Below, one piece after another: positions 49,198 through 62,800 of a DNA stretch of 64,000 nt. The notes beneath the pieces are model-generated. The model ran no database searches. It was given only the letters and a program-made list of their open reading frames with translations, and had not been told where the DNA came from. The stretch's first letter is position 1. Each line of letters starts with the position of its first letter. Origin of the DNA: Adineta vaga (lineage: Eukaryota; Rotifera); NCBI GenBank assembly GCA_021613535.1, contig CP075495.1:1984001-2048000 (forward strand), written 5' to 3'. The position numbers were made by a program, and so were the translations under genes.

Positions 49198-50551
49198 ATG
49201 CTCAGTTATATCTTCTGTATTATTTATTTCTATACTTTTTACATTCAAATCATTACATCAACTAAAATCTATAAATTTGAACGATCATTTGGATCAAATG
49301 TAATATTACCATCATGTCTATCTGTTAATAATGTTACTGTAAGTTAATTTTCTACTATTTCTCTTGAAAATGTTCGCTTTTTTTCTTCTGTTTAGACAAT
49401 TTTATTTAAATCAGATTCAGGTGAATTATTAAGTCTAAATGGATTATTAATCTCTGATAATCCACGTTTAATAATCAACAATCAATCTTCAACAGAATTC
49501 GTTATTCAATCTCTTGAATTATCTGATCAAGGAGAATATGAATGTCGAACTGATGAAATACTCATTTATATTCTTCATTTATTAGTAGTTAATTGTCAGT
49601 TTAGAAACTATTTTTTCCATTTTTTACGAAATGATTTTATATTTAGTATCAATCATTCATTTAACAGTACGCGAAGGTTCGAATGTGACATTACAATGTG
49701 TTGAAAATGGTAGATGGATTATAGAAGAAAGTCATCGAGGAGGACCTGTTCGTAAGTTATCTATCGTTTTTAACAATAACAATAAATCTTTCTAATGATA
49801 TTAGGTACACAATATACATCGGAATTAATATTGAATAATATTCAACGAAATGATCATCCTTTTCAAAAAATAACTTGTTTATCATTGAATAAACACGATA
49901 GACGAGAATATATTATTGATGTGATGTGTAAATATTTCTTCTTCAAGATTATCTTCACATAACATTCTCTTCTTTTTTTCTCTCTTTGGAATTAGATAAA
50001 CCGACTGTCAAACTAGTGATGTCGGAACGAGAGAGATTGATATGTATAATATGTGCTCAACCAATACCATATCGTATACAATGGTCTCGGAATGCACGAA
50101 AAGAACGCGATGAAAATATTCATCAAACAAATATCAATCAATCATGTATTGTTCAACAGTTCACTTCGATCTTAGTATGATTAATAAATCATTTAGATTG
50201 AGATTGATAGAAATCGTATTTTTAGAAACAAACATATGATCGTGAACAGATTATTGAATGTGAAGCAGAGAATATCTATGGAATTGATCGAGATCGTTTA
50301 CGATTCAATGGTAAGTAGATATGATGAAAATCAATAATTATTATTATGTTCTATTAATAGGAAAATCAATAGAAAGAAACTTAACATATAGAACAAGACA
50401 CAATTTATCAATTACTTCGTCAAATACATTAACAAAACTAGTTAATGTTACAAATAAATCTTCATGTTTTTATAGCAATCGAAATATTATATTCACAGGT
50501 CATTTCATGATGATTCTTTTTCTATTTAAAAATACAGTAATTGTCAAATAA
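49198..50551 (+). CDS. Immunoglobulin-superfamily cell-surface protein, 7 exons
   Basis: A 340-residue protein. Exons: 49198-49338, 49396-49594, 49647-49751, 49805-49927, 49996-50174, 50226-50310, 50361-50551. A signal peptide (YIFCIIYFYTFYIQIITS) leads to three Ig-type domains. The first has SNVILPSC and SDQGEYECRTDEI, the second REGSNVTLQC and ITCLSL, the third ERLICIICAQP and IIECEAENIYG. Several NxS/T sites are present. It ends with a short hydrophobic stretch (GHFMMILFLFKNTVIVK) and no cytosolic tail, which suggests a GPI anchor, as in lachesin/IgLON-type adhesion proteins. The exact family is uncertain. Confidence 0.8.
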
Positions 50552-50901
50552 GAGAGATGTATGTATGTATGTATGTATGTATGTGTGTGCGTCATTTGAA
50601 AGCGCCATCTACATGAAAAACTAGATTGCATTTTCTCTTAATTCATACGAAATAAATATTAAAAAGAATTGATTTTCAAAATAAATTTTGCTTAAAAAAA
50701 TGAGGAAAAATGTCAATCATTTGTAATATTCTTGTAGTAGAAACTGAGCTCTTTGTTTGATTAACCAATCCTGGTGTGTCTCCTATTGATTGTTCAATTC
50801 TATCAATCAAAACACAAGAACTAGAATCTCATCTCATCTCATCTTCTTATATTCAACCTTTTCTTTCCCTCTGTTCTTTTTCTTTCGAACAAGAAAAACT
50901 T
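50552..50901. other. Spacer with ATGT microsatellite
   Basis: Contains a (GTAT)n run at about 50560-50588. The frame open upstream of the PRC1 ATG begins with GTG at 50776 and is not accepted as coding. Confidence 0.55.
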
Positions 50902-53468
50902 ATGTCTCCACCTTCGGTTCGTCAACCTGGCGATGTTGTTAACGAAGTCTATTCGGAAAGTATTAAATCGATTGTTCAAACATGTCTTGATGCTGGCGAT
51001 GATCCTAATTCACTCATCGAACAAGCTAAACGTGAACTTTATAAAATGGTCACTGAAATGATGGCAGAAGATGACGCTTTACTTGAACGTAAAAGAGCTG
51101 AACTTGGACCAATTCGTTCTCGTTACGAGGCACTTTATCATGAATTACATCCGGATAAAACTTGTCCACAATATGGAAATACTTTACCTGTTCTTCTTGC
51201 TTTACGTACATATATTGATGAACATAAAAAACTGAAAGAAGAACATGAAAAATTACTCGAACGTGAACCAGATATTCGTCAAGAAGAAAGACAATTATGT
51301 AATGAACTCAATGAACGTTCACTACAGATTGATAATCAAACTTTTATGTCCAAACAATTAGTTGCACAAATGAGTCTTCTATCTGAACATATTACGAAAT
51401 TACGTGAAGAAAGAGTACGGTTTTCTAATAATAAAGATTATTTATTTAAGAAAAAAAACTTTTCTCTTTAGACAAAACGTATCAATCATCTTTCGGAGAT
51501 AATTCGTATGTTACATGAATTTGAAGAAGTTTATGGATGGAAACGACCAACTGTAGATACAATGATTAGTCGACTATTAATTCTTGGACCTATTGAAGTT
51601 GATAAATTTACTTTAACAAAAGAAGCTATTGAACTTGTTGATAAAGAATTTGCTCAAGTAAGACGAACAAATATTCATTTATTATTTCTTTTCATGATAT
51701 ATTTAGATCAATGAAAAAGTACAAAAAGCAGAAGCTTGTTTTGAACAATCGCATAAACAATTAACAGCATTGATACGTAAACATCAATCATTAATTCCGA
51801 ATGAAAAAGCATTAGCAGTTGCCAAGGCAAAACAATGTCGAATGTCAAAATTACCTGACGTATGTTTTTTTTCATTCGATTGTATTTCATAAATTGAAAG
51901 TTTTCTATTTAGTTAATAGCAGAAGTTGATCGATATACTGAACATGCTATGGAAAAATTAACAAATGATATTATTAAAACACGTGAACGAATTCATGTTA
52001 TATTGAACAAATTATCTGTTGGTGATGTTGCCAATAATTCCAAATATGCGATTTTATATACAAGTAAATAATGAACAACTATTTGAAAATAGTTCGATCA
52101 TATTTTGTACTTTCTTTTCTGTCTTGTAGATGATTTTACCGAAGATATTTATTTTATGCATGAAGAACTTTTACAAGAACTTGAAGCACAATATGAAGTT
52201 AATAGAACAATGTATGAACAAATTGAAATATGGAATGAACTTTTTCTTGAATTTCAAGAATTTGAAGTATATATATTTGTTGTTGTTGTTGTTTTGATAG
52301 AAATATTTCGTTTTGTTTTTATTAGAAAAATGCGAGTGATCCTCAACGTTTTCATCGTCGTGGTTATAGTGCGTTAGCTGAAGAAAAAACTCGTCGAAAA
52401 TTAGAAGCAAATTTACGTGATTGTGAATTACGTCTGGAAAATGCTGCAGAAGAATATATGAAGAAAAACAATGGACAAGTATTTATTATGAGTGCTAATG
52501 GAAAAGAAATTACAGATTATGTTCGACAACGAAAAGAAGATTATATAAAAGCAAAAGAACGTGAACGAGAAGCAGCAAAGGTAAAGATATACAAATGTTT
52601 TTTTATTTCAAAGACATCAATCTATTTGTTATTAGACACCGGGTTCTAAGAAAAAATCTCGTACAGAAACTGTAGTACGTTCTCGTCCTGCTCCTCTTCA
52701 ATCAGTACCTGGCGGTGATGAAAATACTAATATCAGTGACGATAATCAATGTGCCACAACTCTTTGTGTACCTGTTTCTAAAAAGAAAAAATGTCCTTTG
52801 TAAATATTTTCTTTTTTCTTTTCTTACTTTATTTATCAATCGAAATTCTTTCTTTTTAAAATAAACAAAAAAAAAACAGACGAATCTATCTGCTTGGGAA
52901 TCTTAGTTTCTTTATCTCTACTTATGATTCTTTCTAGGCAGCACCCAAAGGTACATTAGTTGGACGAACACCATTAAAAACGAAACAATTTCCAAGTAAC
53001 ACATCAAGTGTTATATCAAAACGTGTAAGTGTAATTCTTCAATTACACTTGTTTATCTATTTCTTAAAATAAAATATCTTTAGTCGGAATCAACTTCAAC
53101 TCTTCGAACACCTGCTCATCGTGCTGGTATGCCACAATTACCAACGGGTAAAACTCCATTACATAATTCAACTATGCAACTTCGAACAATAAAACGTACT
53201 AATATCGATACAACATCATCAACAATTGTTACACCTGCTAAACAACGGCGTTTGATTAATAAAATTGAAAATATTTCTTCACATAGTATTTTAATTACAA
53301 ATACATCAACTATTCTTAAAACATCTACAATGGTAGGAATGATTGTTCTTTTCTTTTTTGTTTCGATGATAAAATGATATTATAATCTTGTTTCAGACAA
53401 CACCTGGAAAACGTCCATTGCCCAAACGTGCAATTCCAACACCGATTCGTACTTTTAAACCAAAATAA
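50902..53468 (+). CDS. PRC1: PRC1/Ase1/MAP65 microtubule bundler, 9 constant exons plus 1 optional
   Basis: A 600-residue protein of the spindle midzone that cross-links antiparallel microtubules in cytokinesis. Exons: 50902-51414, 51472-51657, 51707-51859, 51913-52063, 52130-52266, 52326-52580, 52938-53024, 53084-53332, 53397-53468. Coiled coils fill the N-terminal half. The spectrin-like microtubule-binding core is recognisable in FHRRGYSALAEEKTRRKLE and GKEITDYVRQRKEDY. The tail is basic with TP sites (GRTPLKTKQF; TPGKRPLPKR), suited to Cdk control. An extra exon at 52636-52803 is in frame: read through, it ends at a stop after KKKKCPL (520 residues); with its inner donor at 52768 it adds 44 residues. 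Confidence 0.9.
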
Positions 53469-53599
53469 AAGCCTATTTTTTTTTTGTTTGTTCATGTAAA
53501 TCTTATAATTAACATTGTATATTTATTTGTTGTTTTATTTGTATGTACAAATAACAAAATAGATAAGAGAAAAATAAATACATTTATGACTATATCTGA

Positions 53600-54273
53600 C
53601 TAAACAAGAATAGATTTTGATAATTTTTTCTCTTGATTTTCATTTAATATTGGTATATCAATATAATTTGGATTACTAAATGCTGGTAGTGATTTTTCGA
53701 TTGGCTTTAGTACTGTTGTTATCGTAGGTTTTGTTTGTCGTCTTCGTGATTTAACACGTTCTACTCGATCATTTTCACGTGCAATGAATTGATCAATTTC
53801 ATCAATTGGTTCTATGGATGAAAGGACAGTTGCAACTGGTAATTTTGTACTGACGACTTGAGCTCGTTCAGGTTTAATTGCTTTCTAAAACGAAAAAAAA
53901 AAGCAAAAGATTCGTTTTTTAAAGAAAACAGTTGTCTTTCTACCAATGAAAATCGACTTGTTTTTGGTGGAATTATCACTGGTTCATCTCGTAATGTTAC
54001 ACAACGTTTTCGAGGTTTTGCATATAGTGGATCGAAATTTTCTTCCTCATCAATAGTATCATGGATTCGTTGATTTACATAATTATGTTGAACGATTGAC
54101 GAAGGAGGAGTTAAACAATTTGCTAAAAGTAGAAGAGGAATTTGCGTTTTAATTGTACATGGATATATACATATAGGTTCAATATTAATCATTAATGGTC
54201 GAGAAAAAGATAAATTTGTTTCATCAATAATATCATAAATTGGATTGGAATAAGAACGTATATCTGACGACAT
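53600..54273 (-). CDS. Unassigned protein, 2 exons
   Basis: A 204-residue protein, exons 54273-53944 and 53884-53600, with an acceptor-like TTTTAG 15 bases before the ATG. The sequence is polar, with an acidic patch (HDTIDEEENFDPLYAKPRKR) followed by basic segments (RVERVKSRRRQTKP). No signal peptide, membrane segment or domain is seen. It could be a nuclear or cytoskeletal adaptor by composition only. It converges on PRC1, with 131 bases between stops. Confidence 0.6.
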
Positions 54274-54644
54274 AGAAAAAACATCAATCTAAAAGAAAAC
54301 ATATATTGTATATATCACTTTCGTTCTACTTAGTTTGTAAAAACAAACAAAAACATTTGAATGGATGAAAGACATTTCATATCTATTTATATACATAAGT
54401 TCCTATTTTGAAGAAGAAGAAATGTAGATGTACAAGAAATAAACAATGAGAAAAATATGAACTAAATCAAATTGACTATCTAACAACTGTCTATGTGAAA
54501 TAATAGAAGATTAACGTTTAAATTGAGAATAATTTGTATCGTTTGAGAAATCGACATTGTGAGAATGTCTAAAAATATAGAACAATAGATAATTTCTAGT
54601 TCTTGTTATGAATTTATGATATCATTCAGACAAAATGAAAATCT
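54274..54644. other. Spacer between two minus-strand genes
   Basis: AT-rich and without coding signal. It should hold the 3' end of the Tudor gene and the promoter of the unassigned gene. Confidence 0.45.
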
Positions 54645-56496
54645 TTACTTCTTATCTGACATGTTGCATTCATTGATTGGTAAAATCTAGAAAATTGATG
54701 ATAAAAACATTGTATATTTCTTGAAAATATCTCTTTGATTTTTTTTACTTCATATGATTTTTCCCAAAAGCTAATATCATCACTTGCTTCAGCTAATCGT
54801 GCTCGATCCAAAAGATCATAAATATTTGTTTGAGTATATTGATAAATCTGTAAGAGTTTTCGAATACAATCAATTGAATATAAACTAATTTGACTAGATA
54901 GACAAGATTTCGATGTTAATTTAAGTAATTGTGAACAAAGTAATGGATGTGATAATGGATCGATAATAATTGGTTTGAAAGAGAATTTATTAATCTAAAA
55001 TTCAAAGAATGATTGATTTTGAAAAATGAAAAGGAAATTTGAACTTACAAATTGTTTGATATTCTCTTCATCAAGTCCATGAAGAATATTTGAAATAGTA
55101 AACCATGGTAACATTATATAAGAATTATATCGAGCAAAAACAATCTTTTCATATGAATTTAACATAACTACTTTGATTAATGGAAGATCTGGTAATGAAT
55201 ATTTTGTTTGAAATGAATCATCCGATACGGATGAACGTTGATCATTATGTAATTTTTTCGTACAACTTTCTTTCTCATGCATTACTCTGTATTTTCAAAT
55301 AGAAAAAAAATCAATCAGTATTTCTTCTAAATTTGACATACTCTCCAGCTTTCCAATAGAGTGCCATCATTGAATGCATTGGTCGACCTTTACTATCCAA
55401 CGTATAGATCTTTAAAACAGAAACAAATTCTTTTTTCTTTTCTTAAATAATATCTTCTTACAAGATTTTTTTCATTGGATATATCATCAATTGGTCGAGC
55501 CATTTTACAATGAATTAAAAAATCATTAATACAAACATAAGCTTCATCGTGTGCAGCAAATAAATTAACATAAAATGTATTATCACGTCCTTTATACAAA
55601 GGTTCAACATCACATTGACAATTACCAACAACATTTTGAAATGTTTTCAATACAACATCATTCCATTCATTCGTATCATTATTTGTTAAAGGTCCAATCG
55701 CTGCTAGACGACAGGTTAATAAATACACAGGTCGTGAGGAATATTTTGTTAGAATAAATCGTATACGTGAACGTGGTACATGTTCTTCCCAAGAATTTAA
55801 ATCAACAAAGAAAACATTAACTGTATCATCAATTAAATCGTATTCCATAATTTGAGAACGATTCCAAGCTAATGCAATTGGATCCCAAGTAACGCAAAGT
55901 AAGTTTGTACGTATATATTCTTTTGATATATTTAGATCATCAATTGAATTATAGTAATCACTGAAAATGATTGTATTAGAAAAAGACTAAAGATGAAAAC
56001 AAGAAATTTACTTCATGACTTTGAAAAATGCATCACATTCAACTAAATCTCGATTTAATTGAATTGTAAATGCATATGGTGAAATAATTGAAACAATACA
56101 ACATTGTTGAATAAGATTTAATTCTAATGATGATGTTTCATATTTATATTCATTTGAGTTCACATCAGCGATGAGAATTTCATTTGATGATGTCGAAATT
56201 TCTTCATCAAATGATTTTTTCTAAAGAAAAACAAAATAGAATTTTAGAATTTAACTTTAACATTACTAATAACTTACAAATAATGAATCTTTTATCTTCG
56301 TTGTATTTATATTCATATGATCAATTCCATTTTGACAAACAAGAATCTGTTCTGTAATATAATCATCATTCGATTTATGTATTTGTTTATTCATTGATAT
56401 TGATGAAGTCTTGGGATACATATAACGATTATAGGATTCTGCTTGTTGAAGAAAACGTCGTAAAACTTGACTTCCATGATTCTGATTTCGATACAT
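54645..56496 (-). CDS. Tudor-domain protein, 7 exons
   Basis: A 506-residue protein. Exons (5' to 3'): 56496-56278, 56220-56012, 55960-55462, 55409-55342, 55286-55049, 54994-54749, 54686-54645. A Tudor barrel is visible around residues 160-260: LLCVTWDPIALAWNRSQIME, VNVFFVDLNSWEEHVPRSRI and RFILTKYSSRPVYLLTCRL. The VxFVDL(N/G) strand and aromatic positions fit domains that read methylated arginine, as in germline TDRD proteins that work with Piwi. The flanks are helical and unassigned. The start rests on the first ATG, since no acceptor-like site precedes it. The exact TDRD group is uncertain. Confidence 0.7.
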
Positions 56497-56779
56497 TTAC
56501 TCATATACAAAAACAGATGATGTATATAATCTTCTTCTGGAAAAGAAAATGAACAGTTTTTGTTTTTATTTGATTTAATGCTTAATAGAAACAAGTATAT
56601 GTATATTATTAGTAGAAGAAGATGGAAAGAAAGATTTTCTAATTGACATTGTAATTCTTTTCTTTTTTTTCAACATAACAAAATACAAATAAAGAAAGAA
56701 AACACACTATTGAAAATCATGGAGAAAAAAAAGAAAAAGAAAAGACAAATTTGAACAGAGCGACACTTGTTTTTTCTGT

Positions 56780-58589
56780 TCAAAAACATTCGGTTGTTGT
56801 TGTTTGATTCTTCTTCTTCTTGTTTTCATTGACCAATACATGTTCAGGAAGAGGTTGTTGTTCTTCTTCAGAAGGTGTGGCAAGTATAGGTGGCCAATCA
56901 GGTGTTAGTCGAAGAATATTTTCAATATGTAAATGATGTGTACCCGTTTGTGATCGTTCATTGCGTGATGTTGATGACAAAGGTGCACGTTTGAAACTAA
57001 TATGATCATTTTCAATGACATATTCCTGAATAAAAAATGACAAAATTTTATGTTCAGATATTAAAGTTGTCTGTTAAACTTTACTTCGAACATAAACATT
57101 AAAATAAAATTTAGAATAGCCATTGCAAGAATAATTAATTTAAATTTTATATCTGGAATGAACCGAAGCTAAAAGAAAAAGAAAAAAAAAGATATATTTT
57201 CGTATGAAAATACTGACATCTGTCAAAAAAACATTTTCTATTAATTATTGTAAATGATGACATATTATTCTTTATCTCCAATACAAATATTAAAGTAACC
57301 TATTACACACGAAATCATCTATCCGTAGAGTTGTGATTTGATTTGTTATTCTAAGTTAATTGAAATGAAAGAGTATATAGACTAATGGATATATCTTTTA
57401 GGCATTTCATTGTTAAGTAAACATCAATTATAATGCAAACCTCAAAAAAATTATAAATTGATTTGACTGGTACGAAAAGTAGAACCAAACTAAATCCAAA
57501 TGTAAGAACAATGGAAAGAAGAAATAACCCTAGAAAGAAAAAACGAACGAGAGAAGTCGAAATAAATAATGGAACTTATAATAGTTTACAATTCGAAAAT
57601 ATTGAACGACGATATGGAGCACCACGTGAAAAGACAATTGATTCCCAGATGTATTGAAATGTCGATTGAAGAAACACAGCCGTATTGATATAGGATATAT
57701 AAATTTTATCAGTATTGAATTCGAATGGTTCATACCTGAATAAATTATATTAAATCAATAGTTAAAAGAATCTTTATTCTTTCATTTACCATGGTTGTTT
57801 TTTAACAAATTCAAAAGTAAATGCTTGAAAAGCAGCACATATGGATAAATGACCAATAATTGAAAAGAGTGGTCTCCTATAATAGAAAACAAAAATCAAT
57901 TGAGAGATGATGAATAAACGAAAATTTATGTCATACCAAGATATCAGTTTTGTTCGTGGTGGTTTAGGATCTAAATATGGATAAGCCACTGTTCGACTGA
58001 CTAAATTTGAAGGAAGAAAAAAAAAGACCGAACAATAGTATAATCATTTGAAAAGTTCTCTTATATTTAAATAGTCACTTACAAAGTAATACAAGTAATG
58101 TTATAAGACCCAAGTCAATGAAAAGAAATTCATAATCAGTTAAATTATTTCCGATCTAATTTACAAGAGAAAAAACGTCAAGATATTTTTTTGTTCAAAG
58201 AAATTCTTTCAATTCTACCGTATATAACATAATAACTGTTAAGAATTGAGTAAGACTATAGGCAACCATATATTTCACAACGCCAAAGGAAGTGACCAAA
58301 GCTAACGGAAAAGAAAATGAAATGTTTAATTGATGAGAATTATGAAATTTTACCTGCACGTCCTTCTCTATAGAAAGAAGAAGAAGAAGAAGAAAGAATT
58401 CATTTATTAATTAGTGAAAAAAATCCTTTCACTTACCGAATAATTGTTGGTACACATTCGATAGTCGGTGTTCGAGATGTAAATGGACTTGCAATCGATG
58501 CATCAGCTGTCGACAATGATATTCCAGCATGAGCTGCTTTTAACGCTCCAACATCATTAGCACCATCACCACACATTGAAACATAGTAA
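56780..58589 (-). pseudogene. ATP13A: 5'-truncated P5B ATPase (ATP13A type), C-terminal third only
   Basis: Ten spliced segments encode the last 345 residues of a P5B transporter (ATP13A2/3; endolysosomal polyamine exporters). Segments: 58589-58437, 58367-58354 (14-base microexon), 58301-58219, 58155-58083, 58000-57937, 57876-57790, 57735-57590, 57529-57441, 57168-57085, 57025-56780. It opens with [20 protein letters not shown] and [18 protein letters not shown], then the last six membrane helices (TSFGVVKYMVAYSLTQF). All junctions keep frame and there is no internal stop. The cytosolic domains, including the DKTGT phosphorylation site, are not found in the next 2 kb upstream, where introns are normally tiny. 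Either the gene lost its 5' two thirds or an exceptionally long intron hosts the neighbouring GPCR. Confidence 0.75.
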
Positions 58590-59805
58590 CTAGAAATATG
58601 ATAATATAATGATCAAATCAATCATATGACAAAGTATCGTTCTATTGTTTAACAAAAATGTCTGCTGTCATTACTAATCAATCGTGTTAGAATAGTCGAT
58701 CGAAAAAGCCAAATGAAAAGAATCTCTAGATCTGTTTACAGATGATTGATAGTGCAGAGAGTCTGATTTAATGGATAGAACGGAAGTTTTTTTGTATTGA
58801 TATTGACAAATAATAAAAAAAAAAACTAAGAGGAAAAGAGAAAATAAAATAGAATAAAACAATCTATGAATAGAATCAGTAGAAATACATCAATTAGAAA
58901 TATATTTACTAGTAATTATCATTGAGAAAAGCAAATAAATCAACAACTTCTGATAAATAGTACATTCCGAACTACTTCTTCTTCTTCTTTCGTAAATCTC
59001 TTTCTAATAGTATAAGGTCTTTGTTTAAGAATTTCTAATAACTACATTTGTAAGCATATTCATCTGATGTTTTCTTCTTTTCTTATTCAAATATCTAGAT
59101 CTCCTGGGATAAACAGAATAAATGATCAAACATAACTGTTTGAATTAAATTGTCAAATCCGTTTTTTCTTCTATACATTCAAAACATTTATTTATAGAAA
59201 TAAGAACAATTATTTAACAAAAAATTCCATTAATATTCTACATAAGACAAATGACTAGAGAGATAATTCGACTATATTTAGAAGTATGTGTGTTTGGAAA
59301 ACATTTCACACGATCAAATTAATTACTATTTTGTTTAATCAAAACATTATAGAATTGATTTTCTTTGAAAAACATCTTTTCATAGATTCATTAAATAATC
59401 AACTAAATCTGTCTAGATTTCTTTATTCATTCTAAAGACATTTTGAATCATGTCTGATATATACGTAGAAATAGTCAAAAGAAAAAAACAAAACAGAACT
59501 AGATATCGAGTCATACATGTCACACCTATTTTTTTTACATTGAAATGTTATCATTTCTTTTTTTTTCAATTATGATTGAGTTATTTTTTATATCTGTGAC
59601 ATATATATATATATATACGAGTACCCATTTTTTAATTAGAGAGCAGAACGAGAAGAAGAACTTAGTGAGAAAGAGAGAAAGCGAAGGAATTAATAAGAGT
59701 AATTGAGTTTATCTCTATCTCTCATTTAATAGAAAAGTAATATCAGTGCTTTCGAACAATCTCACAATGTAAAAAAATAAAGAGAGAATTCCTTATTTTT
59801 TAATC
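58590..59805. other. Gene-free stretch upstream of the truncated ATPase
   Basis: No further ATPase exon is visible on the minus strand. Sequence is AT-rich with short homopolymer runs and a TA run near 59600. It probably contains the breakpoint or a long intron, and the promoter of the 5-HT2-like receptor. Confidence 0.55.
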
Positions 59806-62800
59806 ATGTCTTGGAAATTTCAGGTAAGAAGGAAATATGTTTTCTTTGACAAAATTTTAATCGAACGAGAAAAACTTTGTTGATGAAACAATCTAATATG
59901 AATATACATAAACTATTTAGGTTCAATTCATTGTATTCAAGAACTATGTTGAATGATATCAATTCATCATCAATCATACATTATTTTATTCTTGTAAGTT
60001 TCTTTTCTTTTCTCTTGATAATATTTGTCACTATAAGTTCACAAAATGACGTTGATCAGAAAACGAATGACTCGAGATCGACTACAAATAAATTTCCGAA
60101 ATGAATTAATTCATACGGTAATGTCAGAAATATCTTCTAATTACATACATTTTTAAGTTCTTAAGCATATGTAAAAATCTATGTTGAGTTTACTTGATAA
60201 TTGACGTTTCTTTTTTTTCCTCTATTTGCTAACACCTCTATAGAATTGATTGTCTCTGTTGCGTTTTGCTCTAGGTTAAATTTTTCATGAATTTCAAAAG
60301 AGAATATTTTGATACGATAAAGTTTAGAGAAATTTTTGAAGTCAATTATTTATCATTTGTTATTGATTAAAAGAAAAGAAAAATGATAGAAAAGAGAACT
60401 TTTTCTTTTTGTTATATATATATATATATAATAGAAGAGAAAGAAATCTAGAAAATTTGTTTGACGTTGTATTAATAATAATAATAATAATAATAGGATG
60501 AAAATATCTGAAGTACAATGTAGAAGAAAGTCCCGGCTATCAAGAGAGCGAACGAGCGAAAAGGCGATGAAGGAGAAAAAAGAGCGGCAAGAAAACGAGA
60601 TATTCTTCGTCTCTGTTATTATGAATCGTCAAAATGAAGAGGAAAACTAGGAGGAGAAGAAATGTTCTAGACGCCGTCTTCAATCAATGGTCGATCGACT
60701 ATACACTATAAACTTGTCTTTTTTTATTGTAATTCCGTTCATAAGACAAATCAAAACTTTTCTTCTTATCAAAAGACGTCGAAGCCAATGAATCTAGCGG
60801 AATATTTCAATTTATTTGTAGTTTTCTCGTATTTTCTTTCTTCCTCTTTCAACTATTCACTTAGTCGATTTGCTTTTTTCCCTTTGATTTGACATATTCA
60901 GGCAACATCAACTTCTTCGACAACTGCCATTTGGATAGTTGACGAACAAGATTCTACACCAACAAATCTTGATGTTTATCAAGCTTCAGTTCGTACAATG
61001 TGGTATCGTTTTCTCTTAATTATTAGTAAGTAAAAACTTGCTAATATGACTTGTCTTTTTTTGTTTGTATACCAATAAATATAAATGATCGAGATAGAAA
61101 ATGGCCGACTGAAAAATAGAACTGTTTACATGTTCACTTAATTAAGTTAGCAAACTTCAAATAGACGTGATTCCATGTCAAGGATCCTTAAACAAACTAC
61201 GGAAATCTACATACATTCAAGTCTAATTCTAATTAATAATAAAAAAAAAAGAAATCCTATCATTATCAAAAGTGAACTTCTTTTCTATTTCTTCTATTCT
61301 AGTCATTTTTGTTACAGCCGCCGGCAATATTCTCGTTTGTTTGGCTATAGGACGAGAACGAAAATTACAAAATACAACGAATTATTTTCTTATGTCATTA
61401 GCAATTGCTGATTGTCTTGTTGCTATACTTGTCATGCCAATGGGAATGATTGCTGAAATAATTGGTAGAAAATTTTCTTTTATTAATTCAAGAAATAAAA
61501 TTGAACATTTTGTTTCAAGGTCATTTTCCTTTACCACATTATGCATGTATCATTTTTGCTACAATGGATGTTTTATGTTGTACATCATCCATCTGGCATA
61601 TGAGTACAATGTCTATGGATCGTTATTTTACAATTCGTTTTCCATTTCGTTATGGAAGAAATAAAACGCGACGTATAATGTTATTGAAAATTGTTGCTGT
61701 TTGGGCAATAAGTACAGCTGTTTCATCTCCCGTTTTTGTCTTAGGTATTGTTGATAAACAAAATGTTCTATCAAATGGTATTTGTGCACCAAATAATGCA
61801 TCATTTAAAATATACGGTTCAATCTTTGCTTTTTATATTCCATTTATTATTATGATTACAACATATGCATTAACAATGCGTTCATTACGAAATGTTTTAG
61901 TTCATAAACGAAAATATAATCGCGAACGACGTGTTAGACAAACTTTTCGACCATTAGCACAAATTATTAATCAATATGCTGAAATTGCTCATAATATTCG
62001 ACGAACATCATCTTTAACAAATAATCGTACAACAACCTCAATATCAAATACGAATACAACAGCAACAAATAATCCAAATTCAATTCTAACAAAATCACCT
62101 TTTACAATTATAACATCGGCAACAACATCACCAAATGATAATCGAACACAATTTTTTCCTACAAATGCTTCCGAGATGAATTTCCTACCAGACTCCAATA
62201 ATATTCAATATGGTACACTAAAATTAACAAGTGGAACAAATCTTACTAATGATTTACATCATCATAATACTCAACATTTAACTATAAGTTATATTAAATC
62301 GGGTGGAAGTAAAAAACGACGTGCTCAACAACAACAACAACAAACTATCAATGCGTCATTAAATCGTCCAACAAATGATTGTGATATGAGTACTGTATAT
62401 GAAATAACTGAATGTTCGAAATCAACAACGGATTCACATGATCTTACATTAATTACTGGAAATAGTACAACTGGTAGATCGATTGTTACGATAGAAGAAC
62501 AACAACAATCATCAACTATGTTAGAAGAAGAAGAACAACAACAACAACAACAACAAACTTCTTCTATGCTGACATCAACTATCAACACAATATCGCCACT
62601 TGAAGAAGAAGATGCTTGTTTGACGACAGATGTTGATAGTGGAAGTAAGTGTGTTTTTGACTATCGAAGAAAGATCGTCAAACTTCATTAATTCCAATAT
62701 ATTCATTTCTTTTTTGTCAAAAACATTTATCGTCAAGATAGTTTCTTATTTGATTGAGATAAATCACCTTGATTGACAAGAAAAACAACAAAAAAAAATT

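Noticed and set aside
50776-50901. N-terminal extension of PRC1
   Set aside because: The frame starts with GTG, the segment is Ser/Leu-rich and not conserved, and the ATG at 50902 begins the family-like sequence.
57463-57657. Plus-strand Arg/Lys/Asn-rich frame
   Set aside because: It is antisense to two membrane-helix exons of the ATPase fragment.
59877-60104. Stand-alone small membrane protein
   Set aside because: It begins with TTG; part may be an alternative first exon of the amine receptor (donor near 59996), so it was not listed as a separate gene.
62325-62588. Minus-strand frame of 87 codons with poly-Cys and poly-Ser
   Set aside because: It is the antisense of CAA/GAA repeats that encode poly-Gln and poly-Glu in the amine receptor.
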